DNA of 6,122 nucleotides from Bryobacterales bacterium. GTDB lineage: Bacteria; Cyanobacteriota; Vampirovibrionia; Obscuribacterales; Obscuribacteraceae. The notes beneath the pieces are model-generated. The model searched no databases. It saw only the letters and a program-made list of their open reading frames with translations, and was not told where the DNA came from. Positions 1 through 5,193 of this stretch are shown here, piece after piece. Location of the stretch: NCBI GenBank assembly GCA_903970295.1, contig CAJCHQ010000682.1:1-6122 (forward strand), written 5' to 3'. How positions within the stretch are numbered: position 1 is the first letter of the stretch; each line of letters opens with the position of its first letter. The translations under genes and the position numbers were made by a program.

Positions 1-1911
1 AACAGGCTTGGCGGCAAGTCCAATTCAGGAGAAGGCGGCGAAGATCCGCTACGCTATTATCCGATTCAAGATGCCACTGAGGACGGTACCAGTCCGAGTT
101 TTCCCGGTCTTAAGCATCTGCGCAATGGAGACAACGCCGCATCGGCGATACGGCAAGTAGCGTCGGCTCGTTTTGGAGTTACTCCCGAGTACCTGGTTAC
201 ATCCAAACAGCTCGAAATTAAAATGGCGCAGGGCTCGAAACCTGGCGAGGGTGGGCAGTTGCCGGCGCACAAAGTGTCGGAATACATCGCTCGTCTGCGC
301 CGCGCTAAGCAAGGTATCACTTTGATTTCGCCACCACCGCACCATGATATTTATTCTATTGAAGATCTGGCACAGCTGATTTACGACCTTCATCACGTTG
401 CTCCCAAGGCTAAAGTCTCGGTCAAGCTCGTTTCCGAAATCGGCATCGGCACAATCGCCACCGGCGTGGTTAAAGCCAATGCTGACATCGTCCAAATTTC
501 CGGTCATGACGGAGGCACTGGTGCCTCGCCATTGAGTTCAATCAAACATGCCGGGCTGCCGTGGGAACTTGGTCTAGCCGAAGTGCAGCAGGCGCTTCTA
601 GCGAACGAATTACGCGGACGAGTACTTCTGCGGGTTGACGGCGGTTTGCGCACTGGCTGGGACGTCGTCACAGCGGCGCTTCTGGGTGCCGATGAATATG
701 GCTTCGGATCGATCGCCCTGGTTGCGGCCGGCTGCATCATGGCTCGCATTTGCCATACGAACAATTGCCCGGTTGGCATCACCAGCCAAAAAGAACAACT
801 GAGACAGCGCTTTGCCAGCACGCCAGAGCCGGTGATCGATTTTTTCTTGATGATCGCCGACGAAGTTCGCCACACACTTGCGCAACTGGGCTATCGTTCT
901 TTGACCGAAGTAATCGGTCGGACAGATTTACTCAAAGCTCGCGAAAACGTTAAATTGGCTAAGGTCGAAAAACTCGATCTGCAGTGTTTGCTTTCCACAC
1001 CATTCTGCAAAGTCGATGACACACCGGCTTGCCCGCCCGAATTTCCTCACGAAAATCCGCATGGCCTCGATGAAGAATTGCTGGCTGACGAGGAAATTCA
1101 ACGAGCAATTGGTGAGCATGGAACAGTGCATAAAGAATGCTCGATTTTCAACACCGACCGGGCTGTTGGTGCCCGCATGTGCGGTGCGATTGCCACCTGG
1201 TATGGTGACTATGGGTTCAAAGGCAATATCAACGTTGTCTTCAGCGGAACCGCTGGTCAAAGTTTTGGTGCATTCAATTTGAAGAACGTCAATTTGACGT
1301 TGATCGGCGAAGCCAATGACTATGTAGGCAAAAGCATGAGTGGTGGCGAGATCATCATCAAACAGCCAGAGGCAGCTAGTTATGCTTCGCACGAAAACGT
1401 GATCATCGGCAACACTTGTTTGTATGGTGCTACCGGTGGTGCGCTGTACGCAGCCGGACAAGCCGGCGAAAGATTCGCGGTGCGCAATTCGCAAGCAATT
1501 GCAGTGATTGAAGGTGCCGGCGATCATTGTTGTGAGTACATGACCGGCGGAGTCGTGGTCGTCCTCGGAGAAGTTGGCAGAAACTTCGGTGCCGGTATGA
1601 CTGGCGGCATAGCCTATGTGCTGGATGAAGAAAACACTTTTCAACAACTTTGGAACGACGACAGCGAGAAGCGTTTGCAAAGGCTGCCCAAGGGCGGTGA
1701 AAGGGCTCTCAAAGAGCTGATTCAACGGCATCATGCAAAGACAGGCAGCGGTCGCTCAGCTGAGATTCTGGCATCGTGGGAATACTTCATGCCTCTGTTC
1801 TGGCAAGTCGTGCCGCCGGCTGAAGAAGGCGATCCCCAGGTTGTCGATACGTTGCCGGAAAGTGAGACCGTGGTATTGTTTGCGGATTTCAATCCGGCCG
1901 AAATTCTCTGA
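1..1911 (+). CDS. gltB: Glutamate synthase large subunit, ferredoxin-dependent type, C-terminal part (5' partial)
   Basis: The reading frame is open from base 1 to a TGA at 1909-1911, so 636 C-terminal residues of a roughly 1,500-residue enzyme are visible. The enzyme transfers the glutamine amide nitrogen, as ammonia, to 2-oxoglutarate to make glutamate in the cytoplasm. The window opens inside the FMN-binding synthase barrel at [13 protein letters not shown]. It continues with [29 protein letters not shown] and [18 protein letters not shown] (about residues 169-184). The 3Fe-4S cysteines are Cys245, Cys251 and Cys256, in [15 protein letters not shown]. The C-terminal GXGXG beta-helix domain spans about 416-543 ([10 protein letters not shown] to [11 protein letters not shown]). 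[12 protein letters not shown] and the ending [11 protein letters not shown] resemble cyanobacterial and plastid ferredoxin-GOGAT (glsF) more than the NADPH-dependent alpha subunit. The diagnostic ferredoxin loop lies upstream of the window, so the electron donor is inferred. No frameshift or missing key residue was seen. Confidence 0.97.
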   Translation, partial: NRLGGKSNSGEGGEDPLRYYPIQDATEDGTSPSFPGLKHLRNGDNAASAIRQVASARFGVTPEYLVTSKQLEIKMAQGSKPGEGGQLPAHKVSEYIARLRRAKQGITLISPPPHHDIYSIEDLAQLIYDLHHVAPKAKVSVKLVSEIGIGTIATGVVKANADIVQISGHDGGTGASPLSSIKHAGLPWELGLAEVQQALLANELRGRVLLRVDGGLRTGWDVVTAALLGADEYGFGSIALVAAGCIMARICHTNNCPVGITSQKEQLRQRFASTPEPVIDFFLMIADEVRHTLAQLGYRSLTEVIGRTDLLKARENVKLAKVEKLDLQCLLSTPFCKVDDTPACPPEFPHENPHGLDEELLADEEIQRAIGEHGTVHKECSIFNTDRAVGARMCGAIATWYGDYGFKGNINVVFSGTAGQSFGAFNLKNVNLTLIGEANDYVGKSMSGGEIIIKQPEAASYASHENVIIGNTCLYGATGGALYAAGQAGERFAVRNSQAIAVIEGAGDHCCEYMTGGVVVVLGEVGRNFGAGMTGGIAYVLDEENTFQQLWNDDSEKRLQRLPKGGERALKELIQRHHAKTGSGRSAEILASWEYFMPLFWQVVPPAEEGDPQVVDTLPESETVVLFADFNPAEIL

Positions 1912-1937
1912 TCTGTTGTCAGCTTTATGTCGGGAGC

Positions 1938-1968
1938 TTACCGGGAAGTAGCCGGTCGGCTATATACT
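1938..1968 (+). promoter_or_regulatory. Candidate promoter of the SDR gene
   Basis: TATACT at 1963-1968 matches five of six bases of the -10 consensus. The best -35 element, TTACCG at 1938-1943, is weak and sits 19 bases upstream. Transcription would start near 1975, only about 13 bases before the ATG at 1988. That leaves no room for a ribosome site before the ATG but suits the Shine-Dalgarno sequence at 1996-2002. Confidence 0.4.
1940..1956 (+). terminator. Weak hairpin after the glutamate synthase gene
   Basis: ACCGG (1940-1944) and CCGGT (1952-1956) pair around a seven-base loop. A further AGC/GCT pairing (1935-1937 with 1959-1961) extends the stem across a two-by-two internal loop. No T-tract follows, so this is a poor intrinsic terminator. 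It overlaps the spacer of the SDR promoter and could instead be an operator-like inverted repeat. Confidence 0.25.
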
Positions 1969-1987
1969 TAGACGTCTCTATGCCGAC

Positions 1988-2749
1988 ATGTCAACAAGGA
2001 AGTGCGCCATCAAAACTCTAACCAACAAAGTCGCTCTGGTCACTGGTGGTTCTCGTGGAATCGGCGCTGCTATCGCCAAACGCCTGGCATCAGACGGTGC
2101 GACCGTGGCAATTACTTACAGCAAGGGCGCTGATGCTGCAGCGGCGGTCGTCAAAGAAATCGAAGGGACTGGTGGCAAAGCGCTCGCGATTCAAGCAGAT
2201 GCAACCGATGCAGCTGCCGTCAAAGCTGCAGTCGAAAAGACAGTTTCTACTTTCAAGAGTCTCGACATTTTAGTGAACAACGCCGGTACGGCGATTCCTA
2301 AGCCATTCGAAGAAGCGACGATCGAGGAACTCGATCAGGTTCTCGATCTGAACATTCGCGGCGTGTTCGTGGCGACACAGGCTGCTCTCAAGTACATGAA
2401 AACCGGTGGGCGCATTATTATGGTTGGCTCGTGCGTCGGTGAACGCACTCTGACTCCTGGTCTGGCTGCCTACTCGGCAACAAAGGGCGCGGTCAAGATG
2501 TTCACGCAAGGTCTATCTCGCGAGGTCGGTGCACGAGGCATCACCGTTAACAATGTGCAGCCCGGTCCAATCGATACTGATTTGAACCCTGCAGCGAGTG
2601 AATGGGCAACGTCTCAAACGGCGGTCACGGCGCTCAACCGATATGGCAAGGTAGAAGAAGTAGCAGCTCTGGTGGCATTCGTAGCCAGTCCGGAATCTTC
2701 GTACGTGACGGGCGCGAACTTGACCGTTGATGGTGGCACCAACGCTTGA
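1988..2749 (+). CDS. Classical SDR-family NAD(P)-dependent oxidoreductase (FabG/BdcA-like)
   Basis: From the ATG at 1988 this is a 253-residue classical short-chain dehydrogenase/reductase, a cytoplasmic enzyme reducing a carbonyl or oxidising an alcohol with NAD(P)(H). The Rossmann fold starts with TGGSRGIG at residues 19-26. NNAG is at 97-100, and the catalytic tetrad is Asn122, Ser148, Tyr162 and Lys166 (YSATK). The tail has VQPGPIDTDLNP and VTGANLTVDGGTNA. The VQPGPIDTD.NPA block resembles the BdcA and tetrahydroxynaphthalene-reductase-like branch. Arg23 and the lack of an acidic residue at the end of beta-2 (TYSKG) favour NADP(H), by inference. The substrate cannot be told; automated annotation may call it 3-oxoacyl-ACP reductase. 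Start choice is uncertain: AAGGAAG at 1996-2002 is ideally placed for an ATC at 2009. That start would give 246 residues beginning just before LTNKVALVTGG, the usual family start. It has its own candidate promoter, so it is probably not tightly co-transcribed with the upstream gene. Confidence 0.95.
   Translation: MSTRKCAIKTLTNKVALVTGGSRGIGAAIAKRLASDGATVAITYSKGADAAAAVVKEIEGTGGKALAIQADATDAAAVKAAVEKTVSTFKSLDILVNNAGTAIPKPFEEATIEELDQVLDLNIRGVFVATQAALKYMKTGGRIIMVGSCVGERTLTPGLAAYSATKGAVKMFTQGLSREVGARGITVNNVQPGPIDTDLNPAASEWATSQTAVTALNRYGKVEEVAALVAFVASPESSYVTGANLTVDGGTNA
1996..2002 (+). promoter_or_regulatory. Shine-Dalgarno sequence AAGGAAG inside the conventional SDR start
   Basis: AAGGAAG lies eight codon-region bases downstream of the first ATG and ends six bases before an in-frame ATC at 2009-2011. 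No ATG, GTG or TTG is in frame at that spacing. The bases before the ATG at 1988 contain no purine-rich ribosome site. This site therefore decides the start in favour of ATC at 2009, unless the gene is translated from a leaderless-like short transcript at 1988. Confidence 0.5.
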
Positions 2750-2869
2750 TCAAAGCGGCTTGGTGACGGGTTTTAGCTAAGCGATCCAATATTTCGCTGG
2801 GCGGCGCTTTAGAGCGTTTGTGTCCATGTTGAAGGCGATAAACGATTTTGCCTAATTCCTTCAGCAGTA
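2750..2869. other. Convergent intergenic region with weak hairpins
   Basis: This separates the ends of the SDR gene and the DUF6624-like gene, which converge. The only terminator-like structure on the + strand is CGCT (2805-2808) pairing with AGCG (2813-2816) around TTAG, extended by two G-T pairs and followed by TTTGTGT. A second imperfect stem pairs AGGCGA (2833-2838) with TTGCCT (2848-2853). Neither has a good T-tract. I see no gene here. Confidence 0.3.
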
Positions 2870-3346
2870 TCAATCCGAATCTTCGTCAGTCGAAATCGGT
2901 TTAAAAATTGTCTTTATGGACTCAGTGATAAAAACCGTTTTCCTTATTGTCTTAGACTTGCTCGCTTCGTCGACATTCTCAGGCAGCGGGTAAGTATCGA
3001 ATACTTGATCCTGCTCAAGACTCTGCATCAATGAATCGAGTGTCACTGCGCTTAGCCAAGCAGCAGCCGGGTGTCCTTTTGCCAATGCCGCCATGGCAAA
3101 TACGTGGCTGAGAATGAATTCCTCAGTAGAGATACCGTGAATCATGATCAAGCCAGCATTGAAATAATCATTAGCTGTGCTCAGCTTTTCTGCTTGCATG
3201 ATCTCAACAATGCGTACTCGGCGCAATCTGTCCCTTTCAGTAACATATTGCCAATTCTCCGGAGTAGGCGACTTCAAATATTCGGCGCGATCATCCTGGT
3301 CTTGCTCGGCAAGAGATGCGATCACCGATTCTTCTGACTGTGACAT
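2870..3346 (-). CDS. DUF6624-like protein of unknown function
   Basis: A 158-residue soluble, acidic protein without signal peptide or membrane segment. The start is well supported: AAGGAG (plus-strand 3355-3360) lies eight bases before the ATG at 3346-3344. Visible blocks are an N-terminal EQDQDDR (14-20), RDRLRRVRIVEIM (38-50), DYFNAGLIMIHG (60-71), and HVFAMAALAKGHPAAAWL (81-98) followed by TLDSLMQSL. This order (acidic EDQ.DR, then R.RV.EI, then DY..A..I.HG, then AH.LA....G...A.WL.A.T.D) resembles the uncharacterised DUF6624 family as I recall it. The usual DR in the last helix is Asp104-Ser105 here, and the C-terminus (120-158) is divergent and lysine-rich before an acidic end. No biochemical role can be assigned. 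The frame also stays open upstream to 3697, giving up to 275 residues, but that extension lacks an SD and looks unlike the family. The gene stands alone, convergent with the SDR gene. Confidence 0.8.
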   Translation of the reverse strand: MSQSEESVIASLAEQDQDDRAEYLKSPTPENWQYVTERDRLRRVRIVEIMQAEKLSTANDYFNAGLIMIHGISTEEFILSHVFAMAALAKGHPAAAWLSAVTLDSLMQSLEQDQVFDTYPLPENVDEASKSKTIRKTVFITESIKTIFKPISTDEDSD

Positions 3347-3354
3347 TGGTTCCG

Positions 3355-3360
3355 CTCCTT
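3355..3360 (-). promoter_or_regulatory. Shine-Dalgarno sequence of the DUF6624-like gene
   Basis: On the minus strand this reads AAGGAG, a full anti-16S match, with an eight-base spacer to the ATG at 3346. It fixes the start of the 158-residue product although the frame continues upstream without a stop. Confidence 0.75.
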
Positions 3361-3398
3361 CTAGATTGGCGTATTCGACAAAGTCAGAATAGGCAGTC

Positions 3399-3426
3399 TT
3401 TTTACATCTCACATGGTGACTGTCTA
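3399..3426 (-). promoter_or_regulatory. Candidate promoter of the DUF6624-like gene
   Basis: On the minus strand TAGACA (3426-3421) matches five of six -35 bases. TAAAAA (3404-3399) matches four of six -10 bases, with a 16-base spacer. A start near 3392 would give a leader of about 45 bases that includes the AAGGAG at 3360-3355. Consensus matching only. Confidence 0.3.
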
Positions 3427-3651
3427 AGAATATCTCATCGACGATTTTGAAACGACTTTTTGCGACAGAGTCGCCGCAAGCGAGTAAGACACATATCAAA
3501 CGACAGTCACCGCGCTGGACCGTTTTAGGAGCGAACTTGACCTTTGAAGGTGGCGGAGCGACTTGGACGGAATTTGACCTGTGGCACATAATGTCAACAT
3601 TGGTAGCGGGCTTCGAAAAATGTGCATTTTGGATGAAACTCTGTATGAAAT

Positions 3652-3868
3652 ATGAAAGTTGCATCAAGGTGCTCGGGCACGCCAGAGACCATGACACATT
3701 CCGGCGGCTACAAGTTGCCTGATTACAAACTGACTTTTTACTTTGACGAGCCAGGCAAGCAGATTAGAGCGGTTTTGATTAGTATTGGGCGTCGACGAAC
3801 AACCGGCTAAATTCTCTCACGATCTTTCACTCTGGCCGCATCAAGATGAAATCAAAAAGCACCTCTGA
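3652..3868 (+). pseudogene. Small hypothetical gene split by a frameshift
   Basis: Two adjoining plus-strand frames read as one protein. The first starts at ATG 3652 (or ATG 3691) and gives HSGGYKLPDYKLTFYFDEPG then KQIRAVLIS before a TAA at 3808. The second, shifted by +1, is open from 3779 to a TGA at 3866 and reads VLGVDEQPAKFSHDL then SLWPHQDEIKKHL. Removing one base near 3781 would join them as ..RAVLI-VLGVDEQ.. in about 71 residues. Amino-acid composition changes from protein-like to Arg/Thr-rich exactly where frame 1 passes the join, which supports a real disruption. No strong ribosome site precedes either ATG. I do not recognise the family. It could be a decaying gene or a sequencing indel in an intact one. 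Confidence 0.45.
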
Positions 3869-3900
3869 AATTAACACAGTTGTTTTGACACAGATAGCGC

Positions 3901-4254
3901 TCATTTCGATGAAGGAAGCGGCAGTGGACGTTCGATTATTTCATTTGGGCTGAGAAGCTTGGCTTCGCTCAGATCGTCTATCGCTTTATTTTCATCTCCA
4001 ATCATGTTCTCAACACGAGCGCGGTCTCGAAGATAGGTTGCTTCGTATACCGCAATATACGATTCTCCTGACTTGCGTGAACGCATAAGTTCGACCAAAA
4101 CGGTGTAATCAGTGATGGTTCCTTTGTAATCACCACACTCCTCTCGCGTCGAAGCCCGCGAAACGAGAGGAATGAAACTTGTTGGCGCAAGTCGAACAGC
4201 CTCGTCATAATCGCCCAAGGCACCCGTGTAGTCGTGCAATATTTTTTTTGCCAA
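3901..4254 (-). CDS. TPR-repeat protein, probably truncated or frameshifted at its 5' end
   Basis: This 117-residue ORF is almost wholly tetratricopeptide repeats, helical hairpins that bind other proteins. Repeat 1 is AKKILHDYTGALGDYDEAV with RLAP (2-24). Repeat 2 is SRASTREECGDYKGTITDYT (32-51). Repeat 3 is RDRARVENMIGDENKAIDDL with SEAKLLSP (about 76-103). Then comes a short Pro/Ser tail, ending at TGA 3901. The only start is a TTG at 4254 with no usable ribosome site, and it falls inside helix A of repeat 1. Upstream in frame are SRA and then a stop (TAG). The missing part of the repeat, LDLDSYAPL, is visible in another frame at 4289-4263 on the same strand. Comparing this with the next repeat (TSFIPLVSRA) suggests a deletion of about four bases near 4262. 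It is therefore probably a remnant of a longer TPR gene, though expression from TTG cannot be excluded. Confidence 0.6.
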   Translation of the reverse strand: MAKKILHDYTGALGDYDEAVRLAPTSFIPLVSRASTREECGDYKGTITDYTVLVELMRSRKSGESYIAVYEATYLRDRARVENMIGDENKAIDDLSEAKLLSPNEIIERPLPLPSSK

Positions 4255-4276
4255 CGCCCTGGAAGTGGAGCATAAC
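4248..4276 (+). promoter_or_regulatory. Candidate promoter for the small plus-strand membrane ORF
   Basis: TTGCCA at 4248-4253 matches five of six -35 bases. CATAAC at 4271-4276 matches four of six -10 bases. The spacer is exactly 17 bases. Transcription would start near 4283, just before GAGGAG at 4294-4299. It lies within the decayed 5' part of the minus-strand TPR gene. Confidence 0.35.
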
Positions 4277-4312
4277 TATCGAGATCTAGCTGCGAGGAGT
4301 CGCATACGTCTC

Positions 4313-4590
4313 ATGGCCCGATCGATATCGCATTAGTAACTAGTGTGTTGTGGTTGATTTTTGGACCAAACTCCACACCACCCGGATGGAAGCTAGAGAC
4401 AAACGAAAACAACAGAAATGCTCCGGTTGACCCGTTCGCCTTAGAAGAGAACGATTTGTTTCTAACAAGCACTAAATGGTCCGCCGGAGACAGCGCTGGT
4501 CCCAATCATCCGTCAGGAGTTCCGCAGGAACCATTACCCACTGTTGGAGGCAATGCAAGCGCGTGGCCGCTCAGTGAGCCTGAGGAATGA
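4313..4590 (+). CDS. Possible small membrane-anchored protein, start uncertain
   Basis: The frame ending at TGA 4588-4590 is open from 4276. It reads GPIDIALVTSVLWLIFGP, one hydrophobic helix, followed by a soluble Pro/Asn/Glu-rich tail of about 70 residues (NENNRNAPVDPFALEEND, then TKWSAGDSAG, ending WPLSEPEE). That is the layout of a small single-pass protein. GAGGAG at 4294-4299 is a good ribosome site, 13 bases before an ATG at 4313. That ATG is one base out of frame: ATGGCCCG would need one more G to read ATG GGC CCG and enter the frame. In-frame alternatives are GTG 4345, without a ribosome site, or rare ATC codons at 4321 and 4327. A promoter-like pair lies upstream and a bidirectional hairpin just downstream. 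I do not recognise the family, and it may be non-coding or slightly frameshifted. Confidence 0.35.
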
Positions 4591-4600
4591 TAACAAAGCA

Positions 4601-4637
4601 AAAATCAGGCGGTATTATTTAAAACGGCGCCGATTTT
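4601..4637 (-). terminator. Rho-independent terminator, probably bidirectional
   Basis: AAAATC-a-GGCG (4601-4611, one bulged A) pairs with CGCCGATTTT (4628-4637), leaving a 16-base loop. On the minus strand the stem runs into TTTTTGCTTTGTT, a U-rich tail suitable for ending the TPR membrane-protein gene, whose TAA at 4619-4621 lies in the loop. On the plus strand it lies 10 bases after the stop of the small ORF and ends in GATTTTGATTT. Confidence 0.5.
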
Positions 4638-5020
4638 GATTTCCGATGTTTGAAGAGGGTATCTAGATCCGCCTGAACCCACAATTTTATTGTGGGGTTT
4701 CCGTTACTGTGCTCCATGGTGCGGTTAAGGTCCGCAAGTGCTTCGCTGAATCTTTCCTGCGCCAGCTCAGTCTGTGCACGTTTGTAATACCCCGACCAAC
4801 CACTCGGATTTCGAATGATTTCCGTCGTGGCCTCAGTGATCTCCCCATCTGTTAAATCGTTCAGGACTTGCTGGAGGGTAGAATTTGCCCCAGCAATTAC
4901 GGCGAGGATCAGGGCCACCAATACTATGGCGGTTATCATCTGGGGTCTTCTAGGAATGCTCCTCTGCAATTTGTTGCTTCCCGAAATAGCGACTGCCTCA
5001 ATTGCTGGTCTGCGCGCCAT
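4619..5020 (-). CDS. Single-pass membrane protein with one TPR
   Basis: From the ATG at 5020 this is 133 residues. A basic N-terminus (KLQRSIPRRPQ, 17-27) precedes a membrane helix MITAIVLVALILAVIAG (28-44). By the positive-inside rule the N-terminus would be cytoplasmic and the rest outside. After a linker with ITEATTEIIRNPSG, a TPR follows: GYYKRAQTELAQERFSEALA with DLNRTMEHSNGN (77-108), with Ala, Phe, Ala and Leu at the expected positions. The C-terminus is Lys/Arg-rich (FKHRKSKSAPF). The start was chosen because AGGGTGAG lies about ten bases before the ATG and an extended -10 lies just upstream. A TTG at 5044 and the internal ATG before the membrane helix are alternatives. It is likely a protein-protein interaction scaffold; no partner is evident. 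It is downstream of the peptidase-like gene on the same strand but separated by about 170 bases and apparently with its own promoter. Confidence 0.7.
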   Translation of the reverse strand: MARRPAIEAVAISGSNKLQRSIPRRPQMITAIVLVALILAVIAGANSTLQQVLNDLTDGEITEATTEIIRNPSGWSGYYKRAQTELAQERFSEALADLNRTMEHSNGNPTIKLWVQADLDTLFKHRKSKSAPF

Positions 5021-5047
5021 AGCCTTACCGCTCACCCTGTACAAGGA

Positions 5048-5065
5048 ATTATTACCATTATTACC
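5048..5065 (-). promoter_or_regulatory. Tandem 9-bp repeat forming an extended -10 promoter
   Basis: ATTATTACC occurs twice in tandem (5048-5056 and 5057-5065). On the minus strand this gives two TGGTAATAAT units, each like an extended -10 element (TGnTAnAAT). The nearer unit would start transcription near 5041, about 21 bases before the ATG at 5020, with AGGGTGAG in the leader. No convincing -35 accompanies it, as is usual for extended -10 promoters. Confidence 0.35.
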
Positions 5066-5163
5066 ACCTTCAGCCTTGTCCGGCAGTGTCGTTTTCAGGA
5101 GAAGACTTCAAGGGGCAGTTCGCCAGCGGGATTCCCCGGCTTTGACCTTCAGCAGTTGGGCTT

Positions 5164-5180
5164 GTCAAAGAAAGTTTGAC
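5164..5180. repeat. Perfect short inverted repeat after the peptidase-like gene
   Basis: GTCAAA (5164-5169) and TTTGAC (5175-5180) form a six-base-pair stem with a five-base loop, 14 bases beyond the stop of the minus-strand gene. There is no T-tract on either side, so it is at best a weak terminator or an RNA-stabilising hairpin. Confidence 0.3.
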
Positions 5181-5193
5181 GACCAATGGCCAT

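Larger units (their letters stand above)
3347..3651. other. Spacer between the DUF6624-like gene and the broken small gene
   Basis: About 305 bases with no gene I can support. It holds the ribosome site and candidate promoter of the minus-strand DUF6624-like gene. Frames are open on both strands (minus upstream to 3697, plus 3447-3722 from a TTG). Neither has a ribosome site or recognisable motifs. The minus frame does have a coding-like look (repeated GTC valine codons), so a longer N-terminus or an old coding remnant is possible. Confidence 0.4.

Noticed and set aside
928..1734. Long minus-strand open frame opposite the glutamate synthase gene
   Set aside because: It is the antisense shadow of a strongly conserved coding region, with no ribosome site and no recognisable motif. 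Other frames within 1-1911 are rejected for the same reason.
3447..3722. 91-codon plus-strand frame starting at TTG
   Set aside because: It has no ribosome site and a Trp/Cys/His-rich translation without motifs. It overlaps the better-supported frame from 3652/3691.
4311..4505. 64-codon minus-strand frame opposite the small membrane ORF
   Set aside because: It has no ribosome site and its hydrophobic stretch is antisense to polar codons. The plus strand has the promoter-like, ribosome-site and terminator context.
3901..5020. The two minus-strand TPR genes as halves of one gene split by an insertion
   Set aside because: The upstream gene has its own clean stop and terminator, no repeats or transposase mark the 4300-4618 interval, and the repeats do not join.
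5164..5180. GTCAAA/TTTGAC hairpin as an intrinsic terminator of the peptidase-like gene
   Set aside because: The stem is short and AT-rich and has no following T-tract on the minus strand. It is kept only as an inverted repeat.
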